Shown: piece by piece, positions 1 to 5,814 of the stretch
Numbering within the stretch: position 1 is the first letter of the stretch
Layout of the letters: the number at the start of each line of letters is the position of its first letter
DNA from: Rickettsiales bacterium
Lineage (GTDB): Bacteria; Pseudomonadota; Alphaproteobacteria; Rickettsiales; UBA998
Assembly: GCA_019749855.1 (NCBI GenBank)
Contig: JAIEPI010000099.1
Coordinates: 1 to 10,728, forward strand
DNA length: 10,728 bases
Reading direction: 5' to 3'
Made by a program: the position numbers and the translations under genes
The notes under the pieces: model-generated
The model's database searches: none
Seen by the model: only the letters and a program-made list of their open reading frames with translations
Told to the model about the DNA's origin: nothing

Positions 1-1538
1 ATTCCTACCGCTACCCGCCGCAGGAACATAAAATCAAAGCCGGTGATAAGCCTGTCGATATCGCCACCATGAAAACTATCGGCACTATCCATGATTTGAA
101 TGATGACCGCTGCATTTTACGTATCAAACGTGGAATAAGGCAAGGTCAGCCTGAGCGCGTTATTGACCTTGGGCCGCCAGCTCCTATCGATGCAAAAGTT
201 ATCCGTGAAGCCGTGTATCGCTACGCTGAGAGTGTTGCATCAGGCACAGGCAAATATCAGGCTGTAAGCGACATTCTAATGCGCTCAGTGCCTAGAATTT
301 CTGGCAAGGTATCTGGTGAAGCGATTGTCGGCAACGGCTCGTTGCTTGAAGAAACAATCCTCTCTGTGTCCAAGCTCGATAATAGCTACCTCTTCATTCA
401 GGGGCCTCCTGGAGCGGGCAAAACATTCACAAGCGCCCACACAATTATCGAGCTCATTCGCGCTGGCAAGAAAATTGGCATCACTGCTAATTCACACAAG
501 GCTATTCACAATCTTCTCCAAAAGGTTGATGCCGTTGCTATTGAGAAAGGCGTTCGTTTCCGTGGCGTAAAAAAATCATCCTCTGGCAAAGAGGAAACGG
601 AATTCAATACTGGCAACATTCGCAGCGTCGATAAGGCAGACGACATCAATATGTCCTCAGATCTATTTGCTGGCACTGCATGGCTATTTGCCGATGAGCG
701 ATTTGACGGCGTGCTGGATTATTTATTCGTTGATGAAGCTGGGCAAGTATCTGTCGCAAACGTAGTTGCAATGGGTACTGCCGCCAAAAACATCGTGCTT
801 GTAGGCGACCAGATGCAGCTCGGTCAGCCTATACAAGGGGTGCATCCTGGGGAAGCGGGGCTTTCAATTCTGGAGTTTTTGCTTGGTGACAAATCCACCA
901 TTCCGCCAGAACGAGGCATTTTCCTGAAAAACACACATCGACTGCATCCAAGCATTTGCGGCTTTATCTCAGATGCTTTCTACGATAGCCGATTACAGGC
1001 TGCGGCAGGGAACGAAAGCCGCCGCCTCATTTTCGATGAAAGAATGTCTGGAATGCCACCACTCGGCATTCACTTGATTCCCGTCCATCATTTCGGGTGC
1101 TCACAAAAAAGCATTGATGAAGGTGCGGTCATAAAATCGCATTACCAAAATCTTTTAGGGCAGCAATTCCAAGACAAAGACGGCAGCAAGCGTGCGCTGA
1201 CAGTCGATGATATTTTGGTCGTGACGCCTTACAATGTGCAAGTCAACTATCTGAAATCCATTCTGCCCGAAGGCGCAAAGGTCGGAACTGTTGACAAATT
1301 CCAAGGTCAGGAAGCACCCGTTGTCCTCGTTTCAATGGTCACATCCTCGGCCGAAGACTTGCCACGCAACATCGAATTCCTCTACAGCAAAAACCGTTTG
1401 AACGTTGCGATATCAAGGGCGGAATGCCTTGCAATAGTGGTGGCAAATCCAAAGCTGCTTGAGATTCCGTGCAAATCCATAGAGCAAATGAAGCTGGTCA
1501 ACACCTTCTGCTGGCTGGCGGATTATTCAAACACTTGA
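1..1538 (+). CDS. SF1 (UPF1/Dna2-type) helicase, C-terminal part of a probable TM0106-like RecB-nuclease/helicase; 5' end outside window
   Basis: The reading frame is open from base 3, so the ATG at 69 is probably internal and the gene begins before the window. Numbering from that Met, the SF1 helicase motifs appear in order: Walker A GPPGAGKT (112-119), motif Ia around GITANSHKA (137-145), Walker B VDEA (221-224), motif III VGDQMQLGQP (245-254), THRLHP (289-294), motif V VGTVDKFQGQE (405-415) and motif VI RLNVAISRAE (443-452). This is the AAA_11/AAA_12 pattern of UPF1/Dna2 helicases, which translocate on single-stranded nucleic acid with ATP. The residues before Met1 (YRYPPQEHKIKAGD) resemble the linker ahead of the helicase in TM0106-type proteins, which carry an N-terminal RecB-like nuclease. 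That nuclease is inferred, not seen. The stop lies 48 nt before the next helicase gene on the same strand, so the two are probably one operon. Helicase assignment is firm; the TM0106 family name is moderately likely. Confidence 0.88.
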   Translation, partial: SYRYPPQEHKIKAGDKPVDIATMKTIGTIHDLNDDRCILRIKRGIRQGQPERVIDLGPPAPIDAKVIREAVYRYAESVASGTGKYQAVSDILMRSVPRISGKVSGEAIVGNGSLLEETILSVSKLDNSYLFIQGPPGAGKTFTSAHTIIELIRAGKKIGITANSHKAIHNLLQKVDAVAIEKGVRFRGVKKSSSGKEETEFNTGNIRSVDKADDINMSSDLFAGTAWLFADERFDGVLDYLFVDEAGQVSVANVVAMGTAAKNIVLVGDQMQLGQPIQGVHPGEAGLSILEFLLGDKSTIPPERGIFLKNTHRLHPSICGFISDAFYDSRLQAAAGNESRRLIFDERMSGMPPLGIHLIPVHHFGCSQKSIDEGAVIKSHYQNLLGQQFQDKDGSKRALTVDDILVVTPYNVQVNYLKSILPEGAKVGTVDKFQGQEAPVVLVSMVTSSAEDLPRNIEFLYSKNRLNVAISRAECLAIVVANPKLLEIPCKSIEQMKLVNTFCWLADYSNT

Positions 1539-1586
1539 TGCCATTTATGGAAAAGCAGTTAGAATACAACTAAAAAAGAGGGGGGC

Positions 1587-4265
1587 ATGATGCAGATTAT
1601 AAAAGATGTTGCAAAAGAAGCGATTGGAGTTTTTGACGATATCGCCGGCAATGCTGACTCAAAATTGAGAAGCAATCACAGTCCCGTTAATGCTCTTGCC
1701 AATGTAAACAGCTTTACTGACAAAAGTGTAAGTCAAATCCAGAAGCACTATTCTGATAGCCGTGAAAATTATGAGCGACTCGCGCGGGAACCTGCGATTG
1801 CGCGTGTAATGGTAGCCGATGAAAATGGGAAGCAGACAATTTACTACATTTGCAAGGGTACGCCTGATTCAAGCGGCAATCCTAGTATAAAATTTGCCAG
1901 TTATTATAAGAACGATATAGGACGCTTGGCTGCTTTACCTGTAGGCAGCGACCATACGTTTAAGTTACCAAACGGAGAAATTGATGTAGAAGTACGGCAA
2001 CAGATCAAGCTGCACCCCGAGAAGTCAAGCGCAGGATGGGATTCACACAATTCTTTTCTTGAAGGATTTGCGCCAAAGCCCCTCACTATTGTCTCGCTGA
2101 GGGCTCTTTTAGAAGAAGAGATGGGTGATGATTACGACGCTGATGCGCTTGATCGTCTTCTGGCAGAAGATAAGGTCGAGGAAAACATATTGGAAGGCAT
2201 TCGTCGTAGTGTCCTTACGAAAATGGGGCTCCGGGATCAGCCAATTCTCGATCAATACCAAGATGAAATTTTTAGATTACCGATTAATAGCCGCCTATTT
2301 ATTCAGGGGCCACCAGGCACAGGAAAAACAACCACGTTGATAAAGAGGTTGGGGCAGAAGTTAGATAAGGCATTTCTTGAAGACGATGAGCAGCGACTTA
2401 TAGCCAACATCGATTCAGCTGGGATGCCTGTCCACGAACAAAGCTGGCTAATGTTCACACCCACGGAGTTGCTGAGGCAATACATCAAGGAAGCATTTGG
2501 CAATGAGAATATTCCTGTATCAGATTCACGCATTACAACATGGGATGACTATAGGAGAAAATTAGGCAGAAATGATTTTGGCATATTACGCAGTGGCTCT
2601 GGCAGCGGCGTTTTCATGATAAAAGATAAAGACGGCAATGATATTCTGAATTCACAAACGCAAACGCAGCAAATCGAATGGTTTTCGGATTTCAACGCGT
2701 GGCAAATATCAGCTTTTTGGAACGAGCTGGCTGATGCTGCACAAACATTGTGCGACAGTGGAAAAGAAATAGCTCTGCTTGGCAAGAAGCTGTCTGCGAT
2801 AATTCAAAAGGCGGATTCAGATTCTCCGCAAAATACTTTTGTTTCTTTGGGCGAAGTTGCAGCAGAAATTCGTGAGATGCTTGAGCAGACAAAGGAAGCA
2901 ACAGATAAGGTAATTCGTCGCGGTCTAAATCTCCAAGTAAATAGAGACCCAAAATTCATTGATGAGATGGTAGATTTTATTTCTGGCTTGGCGGATGCTG
3001 CTGATGATTCGGAAGATTTAGATGCAGAAGAGGAAGAAGAATCTCCGAATGTCAAGCTAGGCAGGGCTGCTGCTGTTGCAGCTTATGGGAATGCAGTACG
3101 AACGCAGGCGCGCGCAGCGGCAAAAAAGAGAAGCGTAAGCAAATCCAGCCGTAACGGTAAAATCATTCAGTGGCTTGGCAACCGTTCTCTGGCAGATGAC
3201 GAACTCCTTGAAATTGGTAAAAGCCTATTGAACCAATCAGCCGCAAGACGATTTGCAGATCCCGTGAAGCGTTATATTCATGGATCTCACAAACGATATC
3301 GCATATTCCGCCGCCTGCGACAGAGCGAGAAACGCTGGTACAAAAGCGAAGGGTTTATGGCAATAGACCTGCATCCTCTAGAGCTGGATGTATTGCTATT
3401 GGCTGTTTTGATGAATGCTGGAACGCTCATCAAAGATAATAGAATCGCGCGCAACATGGAACAGCCTATCTATGCACCTCTACAAAGCATAAGGCAATTA
3501 TACCGCAATCAAGTTCTGGTTGACGAAGCAACAGATTTTTCACCTATCCAATTGGCATGTATGGCGGCGCTCGCTTATCCCAGCATTCGTTCATTTTGTG
3601 CCTGCGGCGATTTCAATCAACGAGTCACAGCATGGGGCAGCCGCTCGGAGAGTGAGCTAAAGTGGGTTATGCCGGACATTGTCGTCAAGTCTATTGACGT
3701 TTCTTATCGGCAAAGTAGGCTGCTTAATGAATTTGCCAAACTGATTGTTCAGCTCTCGGGTAGTAAAAGTGCTTCTGCTGCTTTACCAGAACACCTAGAT
3801 AATGAAGGTGTCCCGCCTGTTCTTGCTGTCAGCCTCTCTAATGAGGCCAAAACAATCGATTGGTTGAAGCATCGCATTCTTGAGATTGAGAAGTCTCTCA
3901 ATAAACTTCCTTCAATAGCGATATTGGTAAACGGTGAAGAAAGGGTTGGGCCAGTCGCTAAGGGGCTGAATGATGAACTTTCTGAATACAATATTCGTGT
4001 CGTTGCATGCCGTGACGGTTTATCCGTAGGGCAAGAGAATGATGTTCGAGTATTTGACGTACAACACATCAAAGGACTAGAATTTGAAGCAGTCTTTTTT
4101 GTGGACGTTGATTCTCTGGCTAACGATTATCCCGATCTTTTTGATAAATATCTTTATGTGGGGGCAACACGTGCAGCAACCTATTTAGGATTAACGTGCA
4201 CAAATGATAAGTTGCCAGCCAAGATAGCTTCCCTCGACTCATTATTTTCAAAAAACTGGGGATAG
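1587..4265 (+). CDS. UvrD/HelD-like SF1 helicase with N-terminal GreA/GreB-like domain
   Basis: An 892-residue ATP-dependent helicase. A purine-rich ribosome site (AGAGGGGGG) precedes two adjacent ATGs at 1587 and 1590; either could start it. Helicase motifs: Q-motif-like DQYQDEIF (222-229), Walker A GPPGTGKT (241-248), Walker B VDEATDF (645-651), motif III GDFNQR (674-679), motif IV SYRQSR (706-711), motif V HIKGLEFEAVFFVD (827-840) and motif VI YVGATRAATYL (857-867). The gap of about 390 residues between Walker A and B is long. It holds a possible coiled or helical region and an acidic patch (about 473-486), and a basic stretch follows (about 510-525). Residues about 72-142 (ARVMVADENGK to VEVRQQI) follow the GreA/GreB C-terminal pattern, including a Y-I-x-G-like strand and an IGR-hydrophobic-VGS segment matching 'SPIGRALLGKKVGD'. 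HelD also combines an RNA-polymerase-binding N-terminus with a UvrD-like motor, so work on stalled transcription complexes or in phage defence is inferred. It is probably cotranscribed with the upstream helicase and converges on the 100-aa gene 17 nt beyond its stop. Confidence 0.88.
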   Translation: MMQIIKDVAKEAIGVFDDIAGNADSKLRSNHSPVNALANVNSFTDKSVSQIQKHYSDSRENYERLAREPAIARVMVADENGKQTIYYICKGTPDSSGNPSIKFASYYKNDIGRLAALPVGSDHTFKLPNGEIDVEVRQQIKLHPEKSSAGWDSHNSFLEGFAPKPLTIVSLRALLEEEMGDDYDADALDRLLAEDKVEENILEGIRRSVLTKMGLRDQPILDQYQDEIFRLPINSRLFIQGPPGTGKTTTLIKRLGQKLDKAFLEDDEQRLIANIDSAGMPVHEQSWLMFTPTELLRQYIKEAFGNENIPVSDSRITTWDDYRRKLGRNDFGILRSGSGSGVFMIKDKDGNDILNSQTQTQQIEWFSDFNAWQISAFWNELADAAQTLCDSGKEIALLGKKLSAIIQKADSDSPQNTFVSLGEVAAEIREMLEQTKEATDKVIRRGLNLQVNRDPKFIDEMVDFISGLADAADDSEDLDAEEEEESPNVKLGRAAAVAAYGNAVRTQARAAAKKRSVSKSSRNGKIIQWLGNRSLADDELLEIGKSLLNQSAARRFADPVKRYIHGSHKRYRIFRRLRQSEKRWYKSEGFMAIDLHPLELDVLLLAVLMNAGTLIKDNRIARNMEQPIYAPLQSIRQLYRNQVLVDEATDFSPIQLACMAALAYPSIRSFCACGDFNQRVTAWGSRSESELKWVMPDIVVKSIDVSYRQSRLLNEFAKLIVQLSGSKSASAALPEHLDNEGVPPVLAVSLSNEAKTIDWLKHRILEIEKSLNKLPSIAILVNGEERVGPVAKGLNDELSEYNIRVVACRDGLSVGQENDVRVFDVQHIKGLEFEAVFFVDVDSLANDYPDLFDKYLYVGATRAATYLGLTCTNDKLPAKIASLDSLFSKNWG

Positions 4266-4282
4266 CAGCCTAGATATTTTGT

Positions 4283-4585
4283 TTAGTCATCGTCGCTTTT
4301 ACCATTACCATACATCACGCTCATATAGCGGCTCGTTCCAAACTGACTGCCCATTTTATTTACGTGGTCCATGAACATTGCTATTACTTCGGGAACACTG
4401 ATTTGCTCCACCGGCTGTCCAGTGCGCTTTTGATATTTTGTCAGCTTTTTTTTGAAGCCATCAAATACTGCGTGAATGTGTGCGTGGGGAAGAGCAGAGG
4501 TCATTTCTAGCCATGTTAGAAAATTCTGGTCTGCCATACTCAGCCTGTGTTCTTCTGAAGTCTTTAATTCTGTAACGCTAGCCAT
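4283..4585 (-). CDS. small hypothetical protein, 100 aa
   Basis: I do not recognise this family. The protein is soluble and mixed charged, with no signal peptide or membrane segment. Its middle looks helical (about residues 15-50 and 62-76), with a histidine cluster PHAHIHAVF at about 33-41, and it ends in an acidic tail (KSDDD). The start is well supported: AGGAGG lies 6 nt before the ATG, and a good promoter with operator-like repeats lies further upstream. It faces the 892-aa helicase with only 17 nt between stop codons, and sits downstream of and co-directional with the 86-aa XRE regulator, from which it is separated by its own promoter. It could be an accessory or regulatory subunit of the helicase module, an antitoxin-like partner, or an unrelated cargo gene; the sequence does not decide. 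Confidence 0.7.
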   Translation of the reverse strand: MASVTELKTSEEHRLSMADQNFLTWLEMTSALPHAHIHAVFDGFKKKLTKYQKRTGQPVEQISVPEVIAMFMDHVNKMGSQFGTSRYMSVMYGNGKSDDD

Positions 4586-4620
4586 AATATTCCTCCTCTC
4601 TTGTCAGTGGTTTCAGGCCG

Positions 4621-4645
4621 TTATCGCTCGATAAAAAAACGATAA
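4621..4645. promoter_or_regulatory. operator-like TTATCG/CGATAA repeat cluster
   Basis: TTATCG (4621-4626) and CGATAA (4629-4634) form a perfect 6-bp inverted repeat with a 2-bp centre. A second CGATAA follows at 4640-4645 after a run of A. The cluster starts right at the expected transcription start of the 100-aa gene promoter, a usual place for a repressor to block initiation. One of the two neighbouring XRE proteins is the natural candidate; which one binds is unknown. Confidence 0.45.
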
Positions 4646-4654
4646 GGGGAGCTG

Positions 4655-4683
4655 AATATAGCAACCTCTAGTAGAATTGACAA
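4655..4683 (-). promoter_or_regulatory. sigma-70-type promoter of the 100-aa gene
   Basis: Read on the minus strand, TTGTCA (4683-4678) and TATATT (4660-4655) are separated by exactly 17 bp, close to the -35/-10 consensus and ideal spacing. Transcription should start near 4648, giving a leader of about 60 nt that contains the CGATAA repeat cluster and ends with the AGGAGG site. Confidence 0.6.
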
Positions 4684-4702
4684 TCTAAATCCTAGCGTTA
4701 CG

Positions 4703-4715
4703 GGCAATTATTGCC
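4703..4715. repeat. 13-bp palindrome GGCAATTATTGCC at the end of the 86-aa regulator
   Basis: A perfect palindrome (6-bp arms, one central base) that touches the last base of the regulator's stop codon. It lies about 20 bp upstream of the -35 box of the 100-aa gene, so it could be a protein-binding site. No T-run follows in either direction, so it is not a convincing intrinsic terminator. Confidence 0.35.
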
Positions 4716-4975
4716 TAGCTGTTGTCAGAAGGTTTCAGTGGCATATCACCACTTTCTCCAAATAATAGCCATTCTGGACTTACTTTTAAGAGTTTGGATA
4801 TAGCACCCAATTCAAAATCTCTAAGACCGCGAATGCCGCGCTCAATCTCAGAAATACTGGTTTGTGATATTTCAATTCCGTAATCAACAGACAGGGCAGC
4901 AGCAAGCTCCACCTGATCGAGCTCGTTGTCGATCCGCGCTAATTTTATTCTTTTTCCACAAATGTTTGCCTTCAT
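4715..4975 (-). CDS. XRE-family helix-turn-helix regulator, 86 aa
   Basis: A short Cro/C1-type DNA-binding protein made almost entirely of the HTH domain: helix 1 GKRIKLARIDN (7-17), helix 2 QVELAAALS (21-29), recognition region SQTSISEIERGIRGL (37-51), then ELGAISKLLKVSPEWLLFG (55-73), which closes the five-helix fold. It has no sensor or protease domain, so it probably acts as a simple dimeric repressor. The ATG follows a weak GCGAGA ribosome site that forms the 3' arm of a perfect 9-bp inverted repeat, suggesting autoregulation or a translation-limiting hairpin. It is divergent from the 144-aa XRE gene across 154 bp, a layout like a phage cI/cro switch. Its targets are inferred to be this intergenic region and possibly the promoter of the 100-aa gene. 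Confidence 0.85.
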   Translation of the reverse strand: MKANICGKRIKLARIDNELDQVELAAALSVDYGIEISQTSISEIERGIRGLRDFELGAISKLLKVSPEWLLFGESGDMPLKPSDNS

Positions 4976-4978
4976 AAT

Positions 4979-5005
4979 TCTCGCAGTCGTTGCCGTACTG
5001 CGAGA
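4979..5005. promoter_or_regulatory. perfect 9-bp inverted repeat over the leader and ribosome site of the 86-aa regulator
   Basis: TCTCGCAGT (4979-4987) and ACTGCGAGA (4997-5005) are exact reverse complements with a 9-bp spacer. On the minus-strand transcript the 3' arm ends 3 nt before the ATG and contains the only ribosome-site-like bases (GCGAGA). It may be a DNA operator for an XRE dimer, an RNA hairpin masking the ribosome site, or both. Confidence 0.5.
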
Positions 5006-5087
5006 GGCTAATCATCATGGCGATTGCGCGTAGCGGAAAATCCAATAAATTAGTATAATTATCAATACGACATGGGAAATATAGTTG

Positions 5088-5112
5088 TAATACGTCTATA
5101 TCGGACGTATTA
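5088..5112. promoter_or_regulatory. perfect 9-bp inverted-repeat operator candidate upstream of the 144-aa regulator
   Basis: TAATACGTC (5088-5096) and GACGTATTA (5104-5112) are exact reverse complements separated by 7 bp. The right arm runs into the -10 box at 5111-5116, so a bound protein would block the promoter. A related half-site, AATACGAC, lies at 5064-5071, 25 bp from the left arm's AATACG. The symmetry and spacing suit an XRE-type dimer. Confidence 0.5.
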
Positions 5113-5116
5113 TAAT
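5111..5116 (+). promoter_or_regulatory. -10 box (TATAAT) of the 144-aa regulator gene
   Basis: A perfect TATAAT lies 13 bp before the ATG at 5130, placing the transcription start about 7 nt before the start codon. The transcript would be nearly leaderless, as for lambda cI from PRM. No good -35 lies at 16-18 bp; TTGTAA (5085-5090) is 20 bp away, so the promoter may be weak or need an activator. Confidence 0.4.
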
Positions 5117-5129
5117 ACAGGTAAATTTT

Positions 5130-5564
5130 ATGAGAAAGTCAGCAAAACAAGATATGTCAACACCAGCACAGGCAATCGATATTCAGATCGGTATGCGACT
5201 GCGTGCAAAGCGAAATGAAGCTGGGTTAACACAAGAGGAGTTGGGCAAGGCACTTGCAGACCAATTGTCGCACCAACAAATTCAGAAATATGAGAGGGGA
5301 GAAAATAGCATCAGCTGTTTTCGGATCGTGCAGCTTGCTGAAACTCTGAATGTTCCTGCATCTTATTTTCTTGATGAAATTTCTACAAGCGCACCATCTG
5401 GATTTTCAGAACCAGCATCCGAGCCATTTCAATATGAAGTTGATATGCAGAAAACCGAACTCAACTTGGCTTTCTCAAAACTGCCAAATGCCGCAATGCG
5501 TAAAGCGGTGGTCGATTTTATCAAAATCGTTTCCAGCAATATAAAGTCCAACGACGAAAAATAA
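5130..5564 (+). CDS. XRE-family (Cro/C1-type) transcriptional regulator, 144 aa
   Basis: The HTH domain spans about residues 17-82: IGMRLRAKRNEAGLTQEELGKAL, then recognition helix SHQQIQKYERGENSIS and closing segment RIVQLAETLNVPASYFLDEI. This is the layout common in alphaproteobacterial regulators of the C1/Cro class. The C-terminal 60 residues (PFQYEVDMQKTELNLAFSKL and following) look helical and may mediate dimerisation; there is no LexA-type Ser/Lys protease. The first ATG (5130) is used here because it fits the TATAAT box, although Met9 (5154) is possible. The ribosome site is poor, consistent with a near-leaderless transcript. It is divergent from the 86-aa regulator. Its stop lies only 3 bp before the tRNA-Leu fragment, so it abuts an attachment site, a typical place for an element's repressor. 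Confidence 0.87.
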   Translation: MRKSAKQDMSTPAQAIDIQIGMRLRAKRNEAGLTQEELGKALADQLSHQQIQKYERGENSISCFRIVQLAETLNVPASYFLDEISTSAPSGFSEPASEPFQYEVDMQKTELNLAFSKLPNAAMRKAVVDFIKIVSSNIKSNDEK

Positions 5565-5567
5565 TGG

Positions 5568-5622
5568 TGGTGCCCCCGGTCGGACTCGAACCGACACATC
5601 ATTGCTGATACTGCATTTTGAG
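5568..5622 (-). other. tRNA-Leu(CAA) 3' fragment, probable att site
   Basis: On the minus strand the sequence reads as the 3' part of a class II tRNA: anticodon loop CTCAAAA (5622-5616, anticodon CAA at 5620-5618), anticodon-stem 3' strand TGCAG (5615-5611), a variable arm with an ATCA-GCAA-TGAT stem-loop (5609-5598), T stem GTCGG/CCGAC around TTCGAGT (5595-5579), acceptor 3' strand CGGGGGC, discriminator A and encoded CCA (5570-5568). The matching 5' acceptor strand GCCCCCG and the D arm are absent upstream, and the 5' anticodon-stem strand is broken (TCTGA where CTGCA is needed). It cannot make a functional tRNA. With an integrase gene next door, this is the classic att duplication, with crossover probably in the anticodon loop. 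Confidence 0.82.
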
Positions 5623-5753
5623 TCAGACATAGAGGCATCCCGTTGATGCACTATATAACCCTACAATCCACTATAAGACAAGATTTTTCAAGGTGTTCGT
5701 GAAATCAGGCATTACTACAGTTCCATTTAGTTCGATAGGAGTTTCTATCTACC

Positions 5754-5773
5754 GTGCCGACTATGTGCCGACT
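5754..5773. repeat. GTGCCGACT tandem direct repeat, candidate integrase arm sites
   Basis: GTGCCGACT occurs at 5754-5762 and again at 5765-5773, a period of 11 bp or about one helix turn, so both copies face the same side of the DNA. It lies between the tRNA fragment and the 3' end of the integrase gene, where arm-type sites of tyrosine integrases are usually found. A second short direct repeat, CACTATA, is at 5649-5655 and 5669-5675. Confidence 0.35.
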
Positions 5774-5814
5774 GGAAGACGCAGAAGATTTTTCTGTCGA
5801 ATGATTCTACCAGA

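Noticed and set aside
3749..4072. 107-codon minus-strand frame inside the helicase gene
   Set aside because: It lies opposite conserved helicase sequence and its translation is Ser/Thr/Arg-rich with no motif.
4259..4300. Bidirectional terminator between the convergent helicase and 100-aa genes
   Set aside because: No GC-rich hairpin with a T-run is visible in the short gap.
5052..5057. TATACT (minus strand) as the -10 box of the 86-aa regulator
   Set aside because: No acceptable -35 lies 16-18 bp upstream, so the promoter is left uncalled.
5635..5649. GCATC-N5-GATGC hairpin as a tRNA D-arm remnant
   Set aside because: It does not match the D-arm of tRNA-Leu, and the acceptor 5' strand GCCCCCG is absent, so the tRNA match ends at the anticodon loop.
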